DNA from: Lachnospiraceae bacterium UBA3845
Lineage (GTDB): Bacteria > Bacillota > Clostridia > Lachnospirales > Lachnospiraceae
Length of the DNA: 7,331 nucleotides
Direction: 5' to 3'
NCBI GenBank assembly: GCA_002392705.1
Contig: DGHP01000142.1
Span: 1-7,331, forward strand
Shown here piece by piece: positions 1-5,670 of this stretch. Position numbers and translations under genes: made by a program. The stretch's first letter is position 1; the number at the start of each line of letters is the position of its first letter. The notes beneath the pieces were generated by a model. That model ran no database searches. It was given only the letters and a program-made list of their open reading frames with translations, and had not been told where the DNA came from.

Positions 1-1085
1 TGTTTAAGAAGAACAAAGGAATCGTATTAGTGTCAGTAGCATGTGCCCTTATGTTATCGTTAGTTGCCTGCACGAAACAGGAACCTTCCGGAAACCAGGA
101 AGAAGAGTTTATAACAGAAGGCGAAGACACAAAGACAACGGTGGAGTACCGGGAATATACCGGCAAATACAAGGATATGTTCCTTGCGCAGGGTGATAAG
201 ATTGCCGTTATCTCGCCTTCGGCGCTGCCAAGCAGACAGCAGGTAGATTCCACAATAGAAGGACTGAAAAGCTGGGGATATGAGCCGGTTGAAGGAAAGC
301 ATGTCTGCGCAGAGACACGCTCTCTTGATGATATTTTGGAGGATCTTACCTGGGCACTGGAGGATCCTGAGATAAAGGCTATCTTCTGTGTTCGAGGAGG
401 ATATGGAGCATCTGAGATTGCGGATGTGCTCCCTGAGGATATCATTAAGACATCTAATAAGCTGATCATAGGCTATAGTGACATAACAGTTTATCACTCA
501 GCATGGACAAATGCAGATGTGGCTTCAATACATGCCTGCATGAGCGGAACGTTTAACGGATTGCCTGATAGCTGCGTTGAAGCAGAAGAAAAAATTCTTA
601 AAGGTGAAGTTCCGACATATACATGCGATAGCAGCACTTACTGCAAGGAAGGCGAGGCCAAGGGAATACTTATAGGTGGCAATCTTTCTACATTTACCGC
701 GGTCATTGATTCTGCCTATGATTGTACAAAGTCAGGACAGCCGTATATTCTTTTCCTGGAAGATGTGGGTGAGGACGTACAGCATATTCACAGATATCTA
801 ACGATCTTAAAGCATGCAGGTGTGCTTGATGGCGCATCAGGCATAGTGTTTGGCGAATGGACAGAGCTACCTTCGGACTTGGGCGATTACAGCGGAAAAA
901 ACAGAGGCGGAGAGTACAAATCTATTGCTGATATGATTTCAAGGCAATTCCTTCCGGAACTGGATGTTCCGGTTGCATTCGGATTTCCTGCAGGACACGG
1001 TGATATCAATTATCCGTTGCTTATGGGAGAAACGGCTAAGCTCAAGGTCGGAGCAGACTCTTTTACATTGTCTTGTGGACAGTGA
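1..1085 (+). CDS. Lipoprotein S66-family serine peptidase (LD-carboxypeptidase / MccF-like), 5' end cut by one base
   Basis: S66 peptidases cleave an L,D- or amide bond next to a free carboxylate: LdcA trims murein tetrapeptides and MccF inactivates processed microcin C. Family blocks are in order: GDKIAVISPS near the N-terminus, FCVRGGYGA, GYSDIT, LIGGNLSTF, LFLEDVGE and FPAGHGD. The catalytic triad is inferred as Ser (codon 477-479), Glu (759-761) and His (996-998), all present. The first possible start inside the window is GTG at 30, but the frame stays open to the left edge and reads FKKNKGIVL; the window begins with 'tg', so an ATG starting one base outside is likely, giving about 361 residues. 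This adds a charged n-region to the hydrophobic stretch and a lipobox LVAC (Cys codon 69-71), so the enzyme is probably anchored outside the membrane. A Glu-rich linker follows the Cys. True substrate unknown. A terminator follows the stop, so it ends its own transcript. Confidence 0.9.
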   Translation, partial: FKKNKGIVLVSVACALMLSLVACTKQEPSGNQEEEFITEGEDTKTTVEYREYTGKYKDMFLAQGDKIAVISPSALPSRQQVDSTIEGLKSWGYEPVEGKHVCAETRSLDDILEDLTWALEDPEIKAIFCVRGGYGASEIADVLPEDIIKTSNKLIIGYSDITVYHSAWTNADVASIHACMSGTFNGLPDSCVEAEEKILKGEVPTYTCDSSTYCKEGEAKGILIGGNLSTFTAVIDSAYDCTKSGQPYILFLEDVGEDVQHIHRYLTILKHAGVLDGASGIVFGEWTELPSDLGDYSGKNRGGEYKSIADMISRQFLPELDVPVAFGFPAGHGDINYPLLMGETAKLKVGADSFTLSCGQ

Positions 1086-1128
1086 CTCATTTTTTTCCTG
1101 TTTTGGAAAATAGCCTAAGATAATTCAC

Positions 1129-1160
1129 AAAGCCCGGTATGTATTGTAATACCGGGCTTT
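1129..1160 (+). terminator. Intrinsic terminator after the S66 peptidase gene
   Basis: A perfect 12-bp stem (AAAGCCCGGTAT at 1129-1140 with ATACCGGGCTTT at 1149-1160) closes an 8-nt loop. The stem ends in TTT and is followed by an AT-rich tail (CATATAATTTCTTT). It sits 44 bases after the stop codon. It separates the peptidase gene from flotillin. Confidence 0.85.
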
Positions 1161-1162
1161 CA

Positions 1163-1168
1163 TATAAT
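1163..1168 (+). promoter_or_regulatory. Possible -10 box (TATAAT) for flotillin
   Basis: A consensus TATAAT lies right behind the terminator stem. A -35 at 17-bp spacing would fall in the terminator loop and is poor (TGTATT), so the assignment is tentative. If used, transcription would start near 1175 and the leader of about 70 nt would contain both inverted repeats that precede the gene. Confidence 0.35.
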
Positions 1169-1184
1169 TTCTTTAACAACAAAC

Positions 1185-1206
1185 GATACTTAAAAACTTA
1201 AGTATC
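1185..1206 (+). promoter_or_regulatory. Perfect 9-bp inverted repeat upstream of flotillin
   Basis: GATACTTAA (1185-1193) and TTAAGTATC (1198-1206) are exact reverse complements around AAAC. It could be an operator for a dimeric repressor or an RNA hairpin in the flotillin leader. It lacks the GC content and U-tract of a terminator. Confidence 0.55.
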
Positions 1207-1210
1207 ACAT

Positions 1211-1227
1211 TTAGGCCAAAGGCCTAA
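1211..1227 (+). promoter_or_regulatory. Perfect 7-bp hairpin next to the flotillin RBS
   Basis: TTAGGCC (1211-1217) pairs with GGCCTAA (1221-1227) across an AAA loop. It ends only a few bases before the AGAGGAGA Shine-Dalgarno sequence at 1233-1240. It could affect ribosome access or mRNA stability. Confidence 0.5.
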
Positions 1228-1244
1228 GAAAGAGAGGAGATTGT

Positions 1245-2828
1245 ATGACACTACAGGCTATTTTATTATTTGCAATGATCGCGCTTATCATCCTGATCAT
1301 TGTTGCAGGATATGTAAAGGCTCCTCCAGACAGAGCATATATCATATCCGGTATGAGGAGAAACCCCAGAATCCTGATCGGACGCGCAGGAGTAAAAATT
1401 CCGTTCTTTGAGAGAGTCGATAAATTGTATCTTGGACAGATGACTGTTGATATCAAGACTGAGCAGTCAGTACCCACTAACGATTTCATCAATGTAAACG
1501 TAGATGCTGTAGCAAAGGTAAGGATTGGAACAGACACAGAGTCCATACAGCTGGCTGCCAAGAACTTCCTGAATAAGGATCCTGAGCAGATCACAATGGA
1601 CCTTCAGGATTCTCTGCAGGGTAACATGCGTGAGATCATCGGTACGCTGGCCTTAAAGACCATCAACACCGACAGAGATTCCTTCTCCGACCAGGTTATG
1701 GAGAAAGCATCCAAGGACATGCACAAGCTCGGTATCGAGATTCTTTCCTGCAACATCCAGAATGTTACGGATGAAAAGGGTCTGATCAGCGACCTTGGTA
1801 TGGACAACACTTCAAGGATCAAGAAGGACGCTGCCATCGCGAAAGCCCAGGCCGACAGAGATGTGGCGATCGCGCAGGCTGAGGCGGACAAGGCGGCAAA
1901 TGACGCTCGTGTGGCTGCCCAGACAGAGATTGCCGAGAAGAACAACGCTCTTTTGATCCGCCAGGCGGAGCTGAAGAGACACTCTGATACAGCGAAGGCT
2001 GTGGCGGATGCGGCTTATGAGATTCAGCAGCAGGAACAGCAGAAATCCATTCAGACTGCGACAGTCAACGCGCAGATCGCCAAGACAGAGCGTGACGCCG
2101 AACTGAAACAGAAGGAAGTACAGGTACGTGAGCAGGAACTGGCAGCGCAGGTCGAGAAAGCGGCCGACGCGGAGAAATACCGCATGGAGAAAGAAGCAGA
2201 AGCTGATCTGATCCAGCGCCAGAAGAGGGCGGAAGCCCAGAAGTACGAGGAACTGAAGAAAGCCGAAGCCCAGAAAGCCCAGGCGGAAGCTTCCAGGTAC
2301 GCTGCAGAGCAGGAAGCGGCCGGTATCAAGGCCCGCTATGACGCGGAGGCTGCCGGAATCCGTGCGAAGGGTCTCGCGGAGGCGGAGAACATCCGCGCCA
2401 GAGGTCTTGCGGAAGCGGAAGCCATGGAGAAGAAGGCGGAAGCCTACAAGAAGTATAACGGAGCCGCTATGGCCGAGATGATGATCCGGATCATGCCTGA
2501 GATGGCTGCCGAGATCGCGAAGCCTCTGTCCCAGATCGACAAGATCAATATCTACGGGACCGGCGAAGGAGCTTCAGGGGCCTCCCAGATATCCGCGAAT
2601 CTCCCCATCGTGATGAAGCAGGTGTTTGACACCATGTCCGAAGCGACGGGCGTAGATCTTTCGGAGATCATGAGGGCAAATACCTATGACGCCAAAGTAA
2701 ACCGCAAAATCGAGCTTTCCGGAAACGGGGTCAGCATCACGCCGAATCAGAAGGATCCGGCAGAGGATGAAGGCAGCACGGAATCCTCCGAAAGCACAGC
2801 TGACGATGCGGAAGACACCGAAGCCTGA
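1245..2828 (+). CDS. floT: Flotillin (SPFH-domain membrane scaffold protein, FloT/YuaG type)
   Basis: Flotillins oligomerise on the inner face of the membrane and organise functional microdomains. The 527-residue length matches the long FloT type rather than short FloA. Visible order: membrane anchor at residues 5-22, SPFH domain about 25-190 (AGVKIPFFERV near 48-58), an Ala/Glu/Lys-rich coiled coil about 195-400, the conserved flotillin C-terminal region from AYKKYNGAAMAEM to KINIYGTG (about 400-440), and an acidic Ser/Glu/Asp tail (about 505-527). Residues 347-401 are five consecutive 11-residue repeats of the type AAGIRAKGLAE. The start is ATG with AGAGGAGA 4-5 bases upstream. No NfeD-type partner gene, often next to floT, is present. 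GC at third positions rises from 21 of the first 50 codons to 36 of 50 codons at residues 358-407, which is unusual within one gene. Confidence 0.95.
   Translation: MTLQAILLFAMIALIILIIVAGYVKAPPDRAYIISGMRRNPRILIGRAGVKIPFFERVDKLYLGQMTVDIKTEQSVPTNDFINVNVDAVAKVRIGTDTESIQLAAKNFLNKDPEQITMDLQDSLQGNMREIIGTLALKTINTDRDSFSDQVMEKASKDMHKLGIEILSCNIQNVTDEKGLISDLGMDNTSRIKKDAAIAKAQADRDVAIAQAEADKAANDARVAAQTEIAEKNNALLIRQAELKRHSDTAKAVADAAYEIQQQEQQKSIQTATVNAQIAKTERDAELKQKEVQVREQELAAQVEKAADAEKYRMEKEAEADLIQRQKRAEAQKYEELKKAEAQKAQAEASRYAAEQEAAGIKARYDAEAAGIRAKGLAEAENIRARGLAEAEAMEKKAEAYKKYNGAAMAEMMIRIMPEMAAEIAKPLSQIDKINIYGTGEGASGASQISANLPIVMKQVFDTMSEATGVDLSEIMRANTYDAKVNRKIELSGNGVSITPNQKDPAEDEGSTESSESTADDAEDTEA
2283..2447 (+). 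repeat. Five 11-residue (hendecad) coding repeats in flotillin
   Basis: Residues 347-401 divide without gaps into AEASRYAAEQE, AAGIKARYDAE, AAGIRAKGLAE, AENIRARGLAE and AEAMEKKAEAY. The 33-bp units are diverged at DNA level, so this is an old protein repeat. Eleven-residue periodicity is typical of long, weakly twisted coiled coils. Confidence 0.75.
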
Positions 2829-2830
2829 AA

Positions 2831-2923
2831 CGAATGGTTAAGACCGAAGGATTAAACGTATGACTGGTACGGATGGTTGAAACCGTAGTTTGAAACAGAT
2901 GCCTGAATCAGCTGGTTAAATCC
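2831..2923 (+). repeat. Degenerate direct repeats with 39-bp period after flotillin
   Basis: A GGTT-centred motif recurs at 2831 (CGAATGGTTAAGACCG), 2870 (CGGATGGTTGAAACCG) and 2909 (CAGCTGGTTAAATCC), exactly 39 bases apart each time. The first two 39-base units agree at 26 of 39 positions by hand alignment; the third is similar only over its first 15 bases (11 of 15). The stretch is non-coding, with stops in all relevant frames. Function unknown. Confidence 0.5.
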
Positions 2924-2948
2924 TGAACACAATATGGAACACAGACGG

Positions 2949-2970
2949 GCCGGACTTGAAAGAGTCCGGC
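2949..2970 (+). terminator. Terminator-like hairpin downstream of flotillin
   Basis: GCCGGACT (2949-2956) pairs perfectly with AGTCCGGC (2963-2970) around TGAAAG. The pairing can extend by a T-G pair to a GAAA tetraloop. The tail TCTTCGTCGTTTATT is only moderately T-rich. It lies 120 bases after the flotillin stop and is the best candidate for its transcript end. Confidence 0.7.
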
Positions 2971-3029
2971 TCTTCGTCGTTTATTCTGAAGATCTGTGAC
3001 ATTTTCTCTTAATTTTGCAGAAGCCCGAT

Positions 3030-3057
3030 TTTAAAGGGAAAAGACTTGTTTTATAAT
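3030..3057 (+). promoter_or_regulatory. Promoter for the secreted glycan-binding protein gene
   Basis: Consensus -10 TATAAT at 3052-3057 with a weak -35 TTTAAA at 3030-3035 (16-bp spacer). Predicted start near 3064 gives a leader of about 175 nt. The 12 bases TTGTTTTATAAT ending here recur exactly at the promoter before the membrane-protein gene (4448-4459). Confidence 0.55.
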
Positions 3058-3063
3058 GAGGTT

Positions 3064-3240
3064 GCACTGCATTTCCCGGACTTGAGATCCGGAATCAGGA
3101 ACGGAGAGCAGCTGCTTAGGAAGAATACCGTCAGGAAGGATTGGCTTCACATGCCGGTACGGTAACCATTTTCTTTTATGGCGTAATAAAACAAATATCT
3201 TTGGCGGAAACGATCCGCTTATTTCCAAGGAGGGTGCAGC
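3064..3240 (+). promoter_or_regulatory. Long, potentially structured 5' leader of the secreted protein gene
   Basis: Three helices can be drawn. 3073-3080 (one bulged C) pairs with 3088-3094; TACCGT 3126-3131 pairs with ACGGTA 3159-3164; GCGGA 3204-3208 pairs with TCCGC 3214-3218. The last ends 8 bases before the strong ribosome binding site AAGGAGGG (3227-3234). No known riboswitch class was recognised and no convincing small gene is seen. Confidence 0.35.
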
Positions 3241-4428
3241 ATGAAAAGATTACTTACGAAAGCATTTACCGCAGCCATTGTCCCGCTTATTCTGCTGGCA
3301 GCTCCGGCTGCGGCCGACGAGCCCCTGAAACCGGACAGCATCACGGCTTCTTCTACACTGGAAGACGGCGTGCATAATTACACGACTTATTCCCTTTCGG
3401 ATTACAATTCCTCCACGGCCTGGGTGGAAGCCGTGCCGGGAAACGGGATCGGCGAGACCCTTACCTACGAGTTTCCGGCAGGGACAGTTCTGACCGGCGG
3501 CGTGATCTATACAGGCTACCAGAAATCACATGACACGTTCTACCGGAACAGCGCCCCGACCAGGCTGCAGATCATGATGGACACCACAGTCTGTACCGTG
3601 GACGTAACCTACGAGGCGAATCACTATATCGAGGGCGGACTAGGCGAACATCTCTTTACCTTTGACAAACCGGTTACGCTCAGGAGCGGTATGGTCACGG
3701 TCACCATCCTGGAGGTACGTCCCGGCTGGCTCTATGAGGATACCTGCATCAGCGATCTGCGCTTTACCGGGAATCCCGCTTCCGCGGCCTGGAATACCGG
3801 GTACAGCGGGGAAAGCGTTCCTGATCCTGCTGCGTCCTCGGGCTTTGCAGGCGGCACGGCGACAGCTGCGGAATCCCTCCGGCCGAACCGGGGGCAGATG
3901 TCTGATCTGACAAGGCTGGCGCAGCGCGCCTGGATCTGCCATAAGGGATATGATTCTTCTCAGGGAAGTGTGTGGGCGAAGGATCTGACAGCCGAAGAGC
4001 AGGCCCTTTTTCTCTACTGGTATCAGTACACCACTGCAGGGGACGAACGGATTCAGGACGAAGGATATCTGCATGCGGCCTCTGATTATGATCTGCATCA
4101 GATTCTGACGGAACTGTTCGGTGACAACCTGAAGCCTGAGACGATGACCATCTTCCAGCAGGAATATCAGGAGTACGCGGAGGAAGGGATCATCTATATG
4201 AACGCCACGGGTGATTTCGGTGATTCCTGCGGATTCGAGTTTGATATGGCGGAGGATTACTGGTGGGAGAACGGCCTGCTCGGGGTGACCGGCAGGATCA
4301 TGACCTGGAACGACTATATGCAGTCCTTTATTCATTCCGATCAGTATACGGCATATTATAAGGTCACCACGTCTTCCGCGACCGGAAAGACCGTCTTCTG
4401 CCTGGACCATGTCAATATCGGGTTCTGA
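3241..4428 (+). CDS. Secreted protein with NADase-type glycan-binding (discoidin-like) domain and an unrecognised C-terminal domain
   Basis: A classical signal peptide (KR n-region, hydrophobic core, likely cleavage after APAAA at residue 25) sends this 395-residue protein outside the cell. Residues about 33-177 resemble the galactose-binding-like domain known as the NADase-type glycan-binding domain. Key marks are ASSTLEDG, STAWVEAVPGNGIGE, GYQKSHDTFYRNSAPTRLQ, and the closing LEVRPGWLYEDTCISDLRF. A Gly/Ala/Ser-rich linker (about 178-215) leads to a C-terminal domain (about 218-395) rich in Trp, Tyr and acidic residues, with the Cys pair C330/C387 available for a disulphide. I do not recognise this second domain and no catalytic motif is evident. 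Start: ATG with AAGGAGGG 6 bases upstream. Codon use is GC-rich, like the genes downstream. Binding of host or cell-wall glycans is inferred from the family only; the ligand is unknown. Confidence 0.85.
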   Translation: MKRLLTKAFTAAIVPLILLAAPAAADEPLKPDSITASSTLEDGVHNYTTYSLSDYNSSTAWVEAVPGNGIGETLTYEFPAGTVLTGGVIYTGYQKSHDTFYRNSAPTRLQIMMDTTVCTVDVTYEANHYIEGGLGEHLFTFDKPVTLRSGMVTVTILEVRPGWLYEDTCISDLRFTGNPASAAWNTGYSGESVPDPAASSGFAGGTATAAESLRPNRGQMSDLTRLAQRAWICHKGYDSSQGSVWAKDLTAEEQALFLYWYQYTTAGDERIQDEGYLHAASDYDLHQILTELFGDNLKPETMTIFQQEYQEYAEEGIIYMNATGDFGDSCGFEFDMAEDYWWENGLLGVTGRIMTWNDYMQSFIHSDQYTAYYKVTTSSATGKTVFCLDHVNIGF

Positions 4429-4430
4429 TC

Positions 4431-4459
4431 TGTACAAAAATCTGTTTTTGTTTTATAAT
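4431..4459 (+). promoter_or_regulatory. Promoter for the membrane-protein gene, with an inverted repeat over -35 and spacer
   Basis: TGTACA (4431-4436, four of six consensus bases) lies exactly 17 bp from TATAAT (4454-4459). A perfect 7-bp inverted repeat, ACAAAAA 4434-4440 with TTTTTGT 4445-4451 around TCTG, overlaps the -35 and fills most of the spacer. The leader would be about 75 nt. No GC-rich terminator separates it from the preceding stop at 4428. Confidence 0.6.
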
Positions 4460-4541
4460 ACTGCGGGTTTACCGGAATACTGACAGAACCGCTGTTTTAG
4501 AAAAACGGACTGCAGACAGAATACAGGTTTAAAGGCGTCAG

Positions 4542-5468
4542 ATGAAAGAACGTTCTATTGTAAGAAAAGTCATAATTGTGCTCCTGCTGATGGCGGCCCT
4601 GGCGGCTTCCGTGTTCTACGGGAAGAACACGGCGGGGGATAATCAGTATCATAACAGGAGAATCAGCTACCTGGAGGAAAAGAGAGACAATGCCAAGGAC
4701 CTGATCGCGGCGGCAAGCTCCGCCGCTTTCATGATCTCCCTGCTGCCGGAAGACACGGCAACTCCGAACGCGAACCAGATCGCGGATATCGGGAAGGATT
4801 TCCTGATTATTCTGTCCGCGCTGACGGCGGAGCAGTATCTGCTCGCAATCACGGGAAGGGCTGCATTTATCTTCCTGATTCCGATCGGCCTTGTGATCGG
4901 CATGATTTCCGTACTGGTCAGAAGACTGCGCTGGACGAGGCGTCTGACCTATGTCTTCATTCTGTTCGGCATCGTGCTTTACGCGGCGATTCCCCTGAGC
5001 ATTCTGATCGCGGGAACGATCGATGACGCTTATCAGGATACCGTCGAAGCCACCATCCAGGCCACGCAGAACCTGGAGATGGAATATCATCTGGCCGGAA
5101 TCGGCCTTGATGAGACGGAAGGTTTCACAGAGCTGCAGACCGAACAGGAGAAAGAGAGCGAAGAAGAGAAATCGCTCTTCTCCTCCCTGAAAGATACGGT
5201 GTTCGGAGCCGGCGAAGCGGTGAGCGAAACGGTCGGAACCGCGGTCCAGGATACGCAGGATTTCATAACAGGCGCAAAGGCCACTATTGAGAACCTTCCG
5301 GCGATGGTGGAGGAGACCAGGGAACTTGCCAGACAGTATATGGAAGCTTTTGTGATCATGCTGGTTACGACCTGTGTGATCCCCATCCTGACCATCCTGG
5401 CGCTGGCCTTTCTGCTGCATCTGATCTGCGGACTTGACTTCGACCCGGAACCTGTCGGTCATTCCTGA
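4542..5468 (+). CDS. Uncharacterised four-helix membrane protein
   Basis: I do not recognise a named family. The 308-residue protein has predicted membrane helices at about 8-26, 107-126, 135-159 and 268-296. The only strongly basic loop (RRLRWTRR, 127-134) and the N-terminal KERSIVRK both fit the cytoplasmic side. That leaves residues 27-106 and 160-267 outside. The first outer segment holds PEDTATPNANQIAD (69-82), which looks like a conserved motif. A further amphipathic or hydrophobic stretch (86-104) might re-enter the membrane. The second outer segment has a Glu cluster (193-210) and long helical stretches with heptad-like spacing. Start: ATG with a modest AAAGG site (4531-4535). The composition is that of a real membrane protein; the long antisense frame over it is not. 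Function is unknown; the neighbouring secreted protein suggests an envelope role, which is only inference. Confidence 0.8.
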   Translation: MKERSIVRKVIIVLLLMAALAASVFYGKNTAGDNQYHNRRISYLEEKRDNAKDLIAAASSAAFMISLLPEDTATPNANQIADIGKDFLIILSALTAEQYLLAITGRAAFIFLIPIGLVIGMISVLVRRLRWTRRLTYVFILFGIVLYAAIPLSILIAGTIDDAYQDTVEATIQATQNLEMEYHLAGIGLDETEGFTELQTEQEKESEEEKSLFSSLKDTVFGAGEAVSETVGTAVQDTQDFITGAKATIENLPAMVEETRELARQYMEAFVIMLVTTCVIPILTILALAFLLHLICGLDFDPEPVGHS

Positions 5469-5508
5469 AAAGTGCTTCCGCAGGGCAGTTTTCGCAGACG
5501 ATTCCATC

Positions 5509-5581
5509 AGATAAATAAAAAAAGGTTCTGCAAAGTATTTTAAAATCGCTTCTTGACAAACGTTTTTTCGTCTGTTAGGAT
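5509..5581 (+). promoter_or_regulatory. Strong sigma-A-type promoter for the rplU operon with AT-rich upstream element
   Basis: Perfect -35 TTGACA (5553-5558), a 17-bp spacer, and -10 TAGGAT (5576-5581) with an extended-minus-10 TGT just before it. Upstream A/T-rich sequence (about 5509-5550, including the palindrome ATTTTAAAAT at 5537-5546) could act as an UP element. Predicted start is near 5588. This fits the high expression expected for ribosomal protein genes. Confidence 0.88.
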
Positions 5582-5587
5582 GTTTTG

Positions 5588-5670
5588 GATGCCGCGCAGA
5601 GAGGCAGAAGTGCGTCCTGACGCAGGATGCCGCCGTATCTGGCGAGTAAATTTTTTGGGAGGTAACCCAG
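5588..5670 (+). ncRNA. Candidate L21 ribosomal protein leader (autoregulatory 5' UTR of rplU)
   Basis: Between the promoter and rplU lie three consecutive hairpins. TGCC 5590-5593 pairs with GGCA 5603-5606. GCGTCCTG 5612-5619 pairs with CAGGATGC 5623-5630 (8 bp with one G-T pair, loop ACG). CGCC 5631-5634 pairs with GGCG 5641-5644. The ribosome binding site GGGAGG (5657-5662) follows and can itself fold in a small TGGG/CCCA hairpin. In Firmicutes the L21 leader (an Rfam family) occupies this location and is thought to bind L21. Assignment rests on position and structure, not on a covariance search. Confidence 0.65.

Noticed and set aside
2834..2893. Tiny ORFs MVKTEGLNV and MVETVV within the 39-bp repeats
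   Set aside because: There is no ribosome binding site before either ATG, and they are too short to support as genes.
3141..3377. 78-codon + frame starting with TTG and running into the secreted protein gene
   Set aside because: It starts at a rare codon with an AGGAAGGA placed too close, and most of it is an out-of-frame reading of the signal peptide region.
3640..4437. 265-codon open frame on the minus strand over the secreted protein gene
   Set aside because: It is antisense to a gene with a clear signal peptide and domain. Composition (Arg/Pro/Gly-rich) is typical of a shadow frame.
5467..5491. Possible terminator after the membrane-protein gene (GAAAA ... TTTTC)
   Set aside because: The stem is interrupted (5 + 3 bp with a mismatch) and no T-tract follows, so it is too weak to call.
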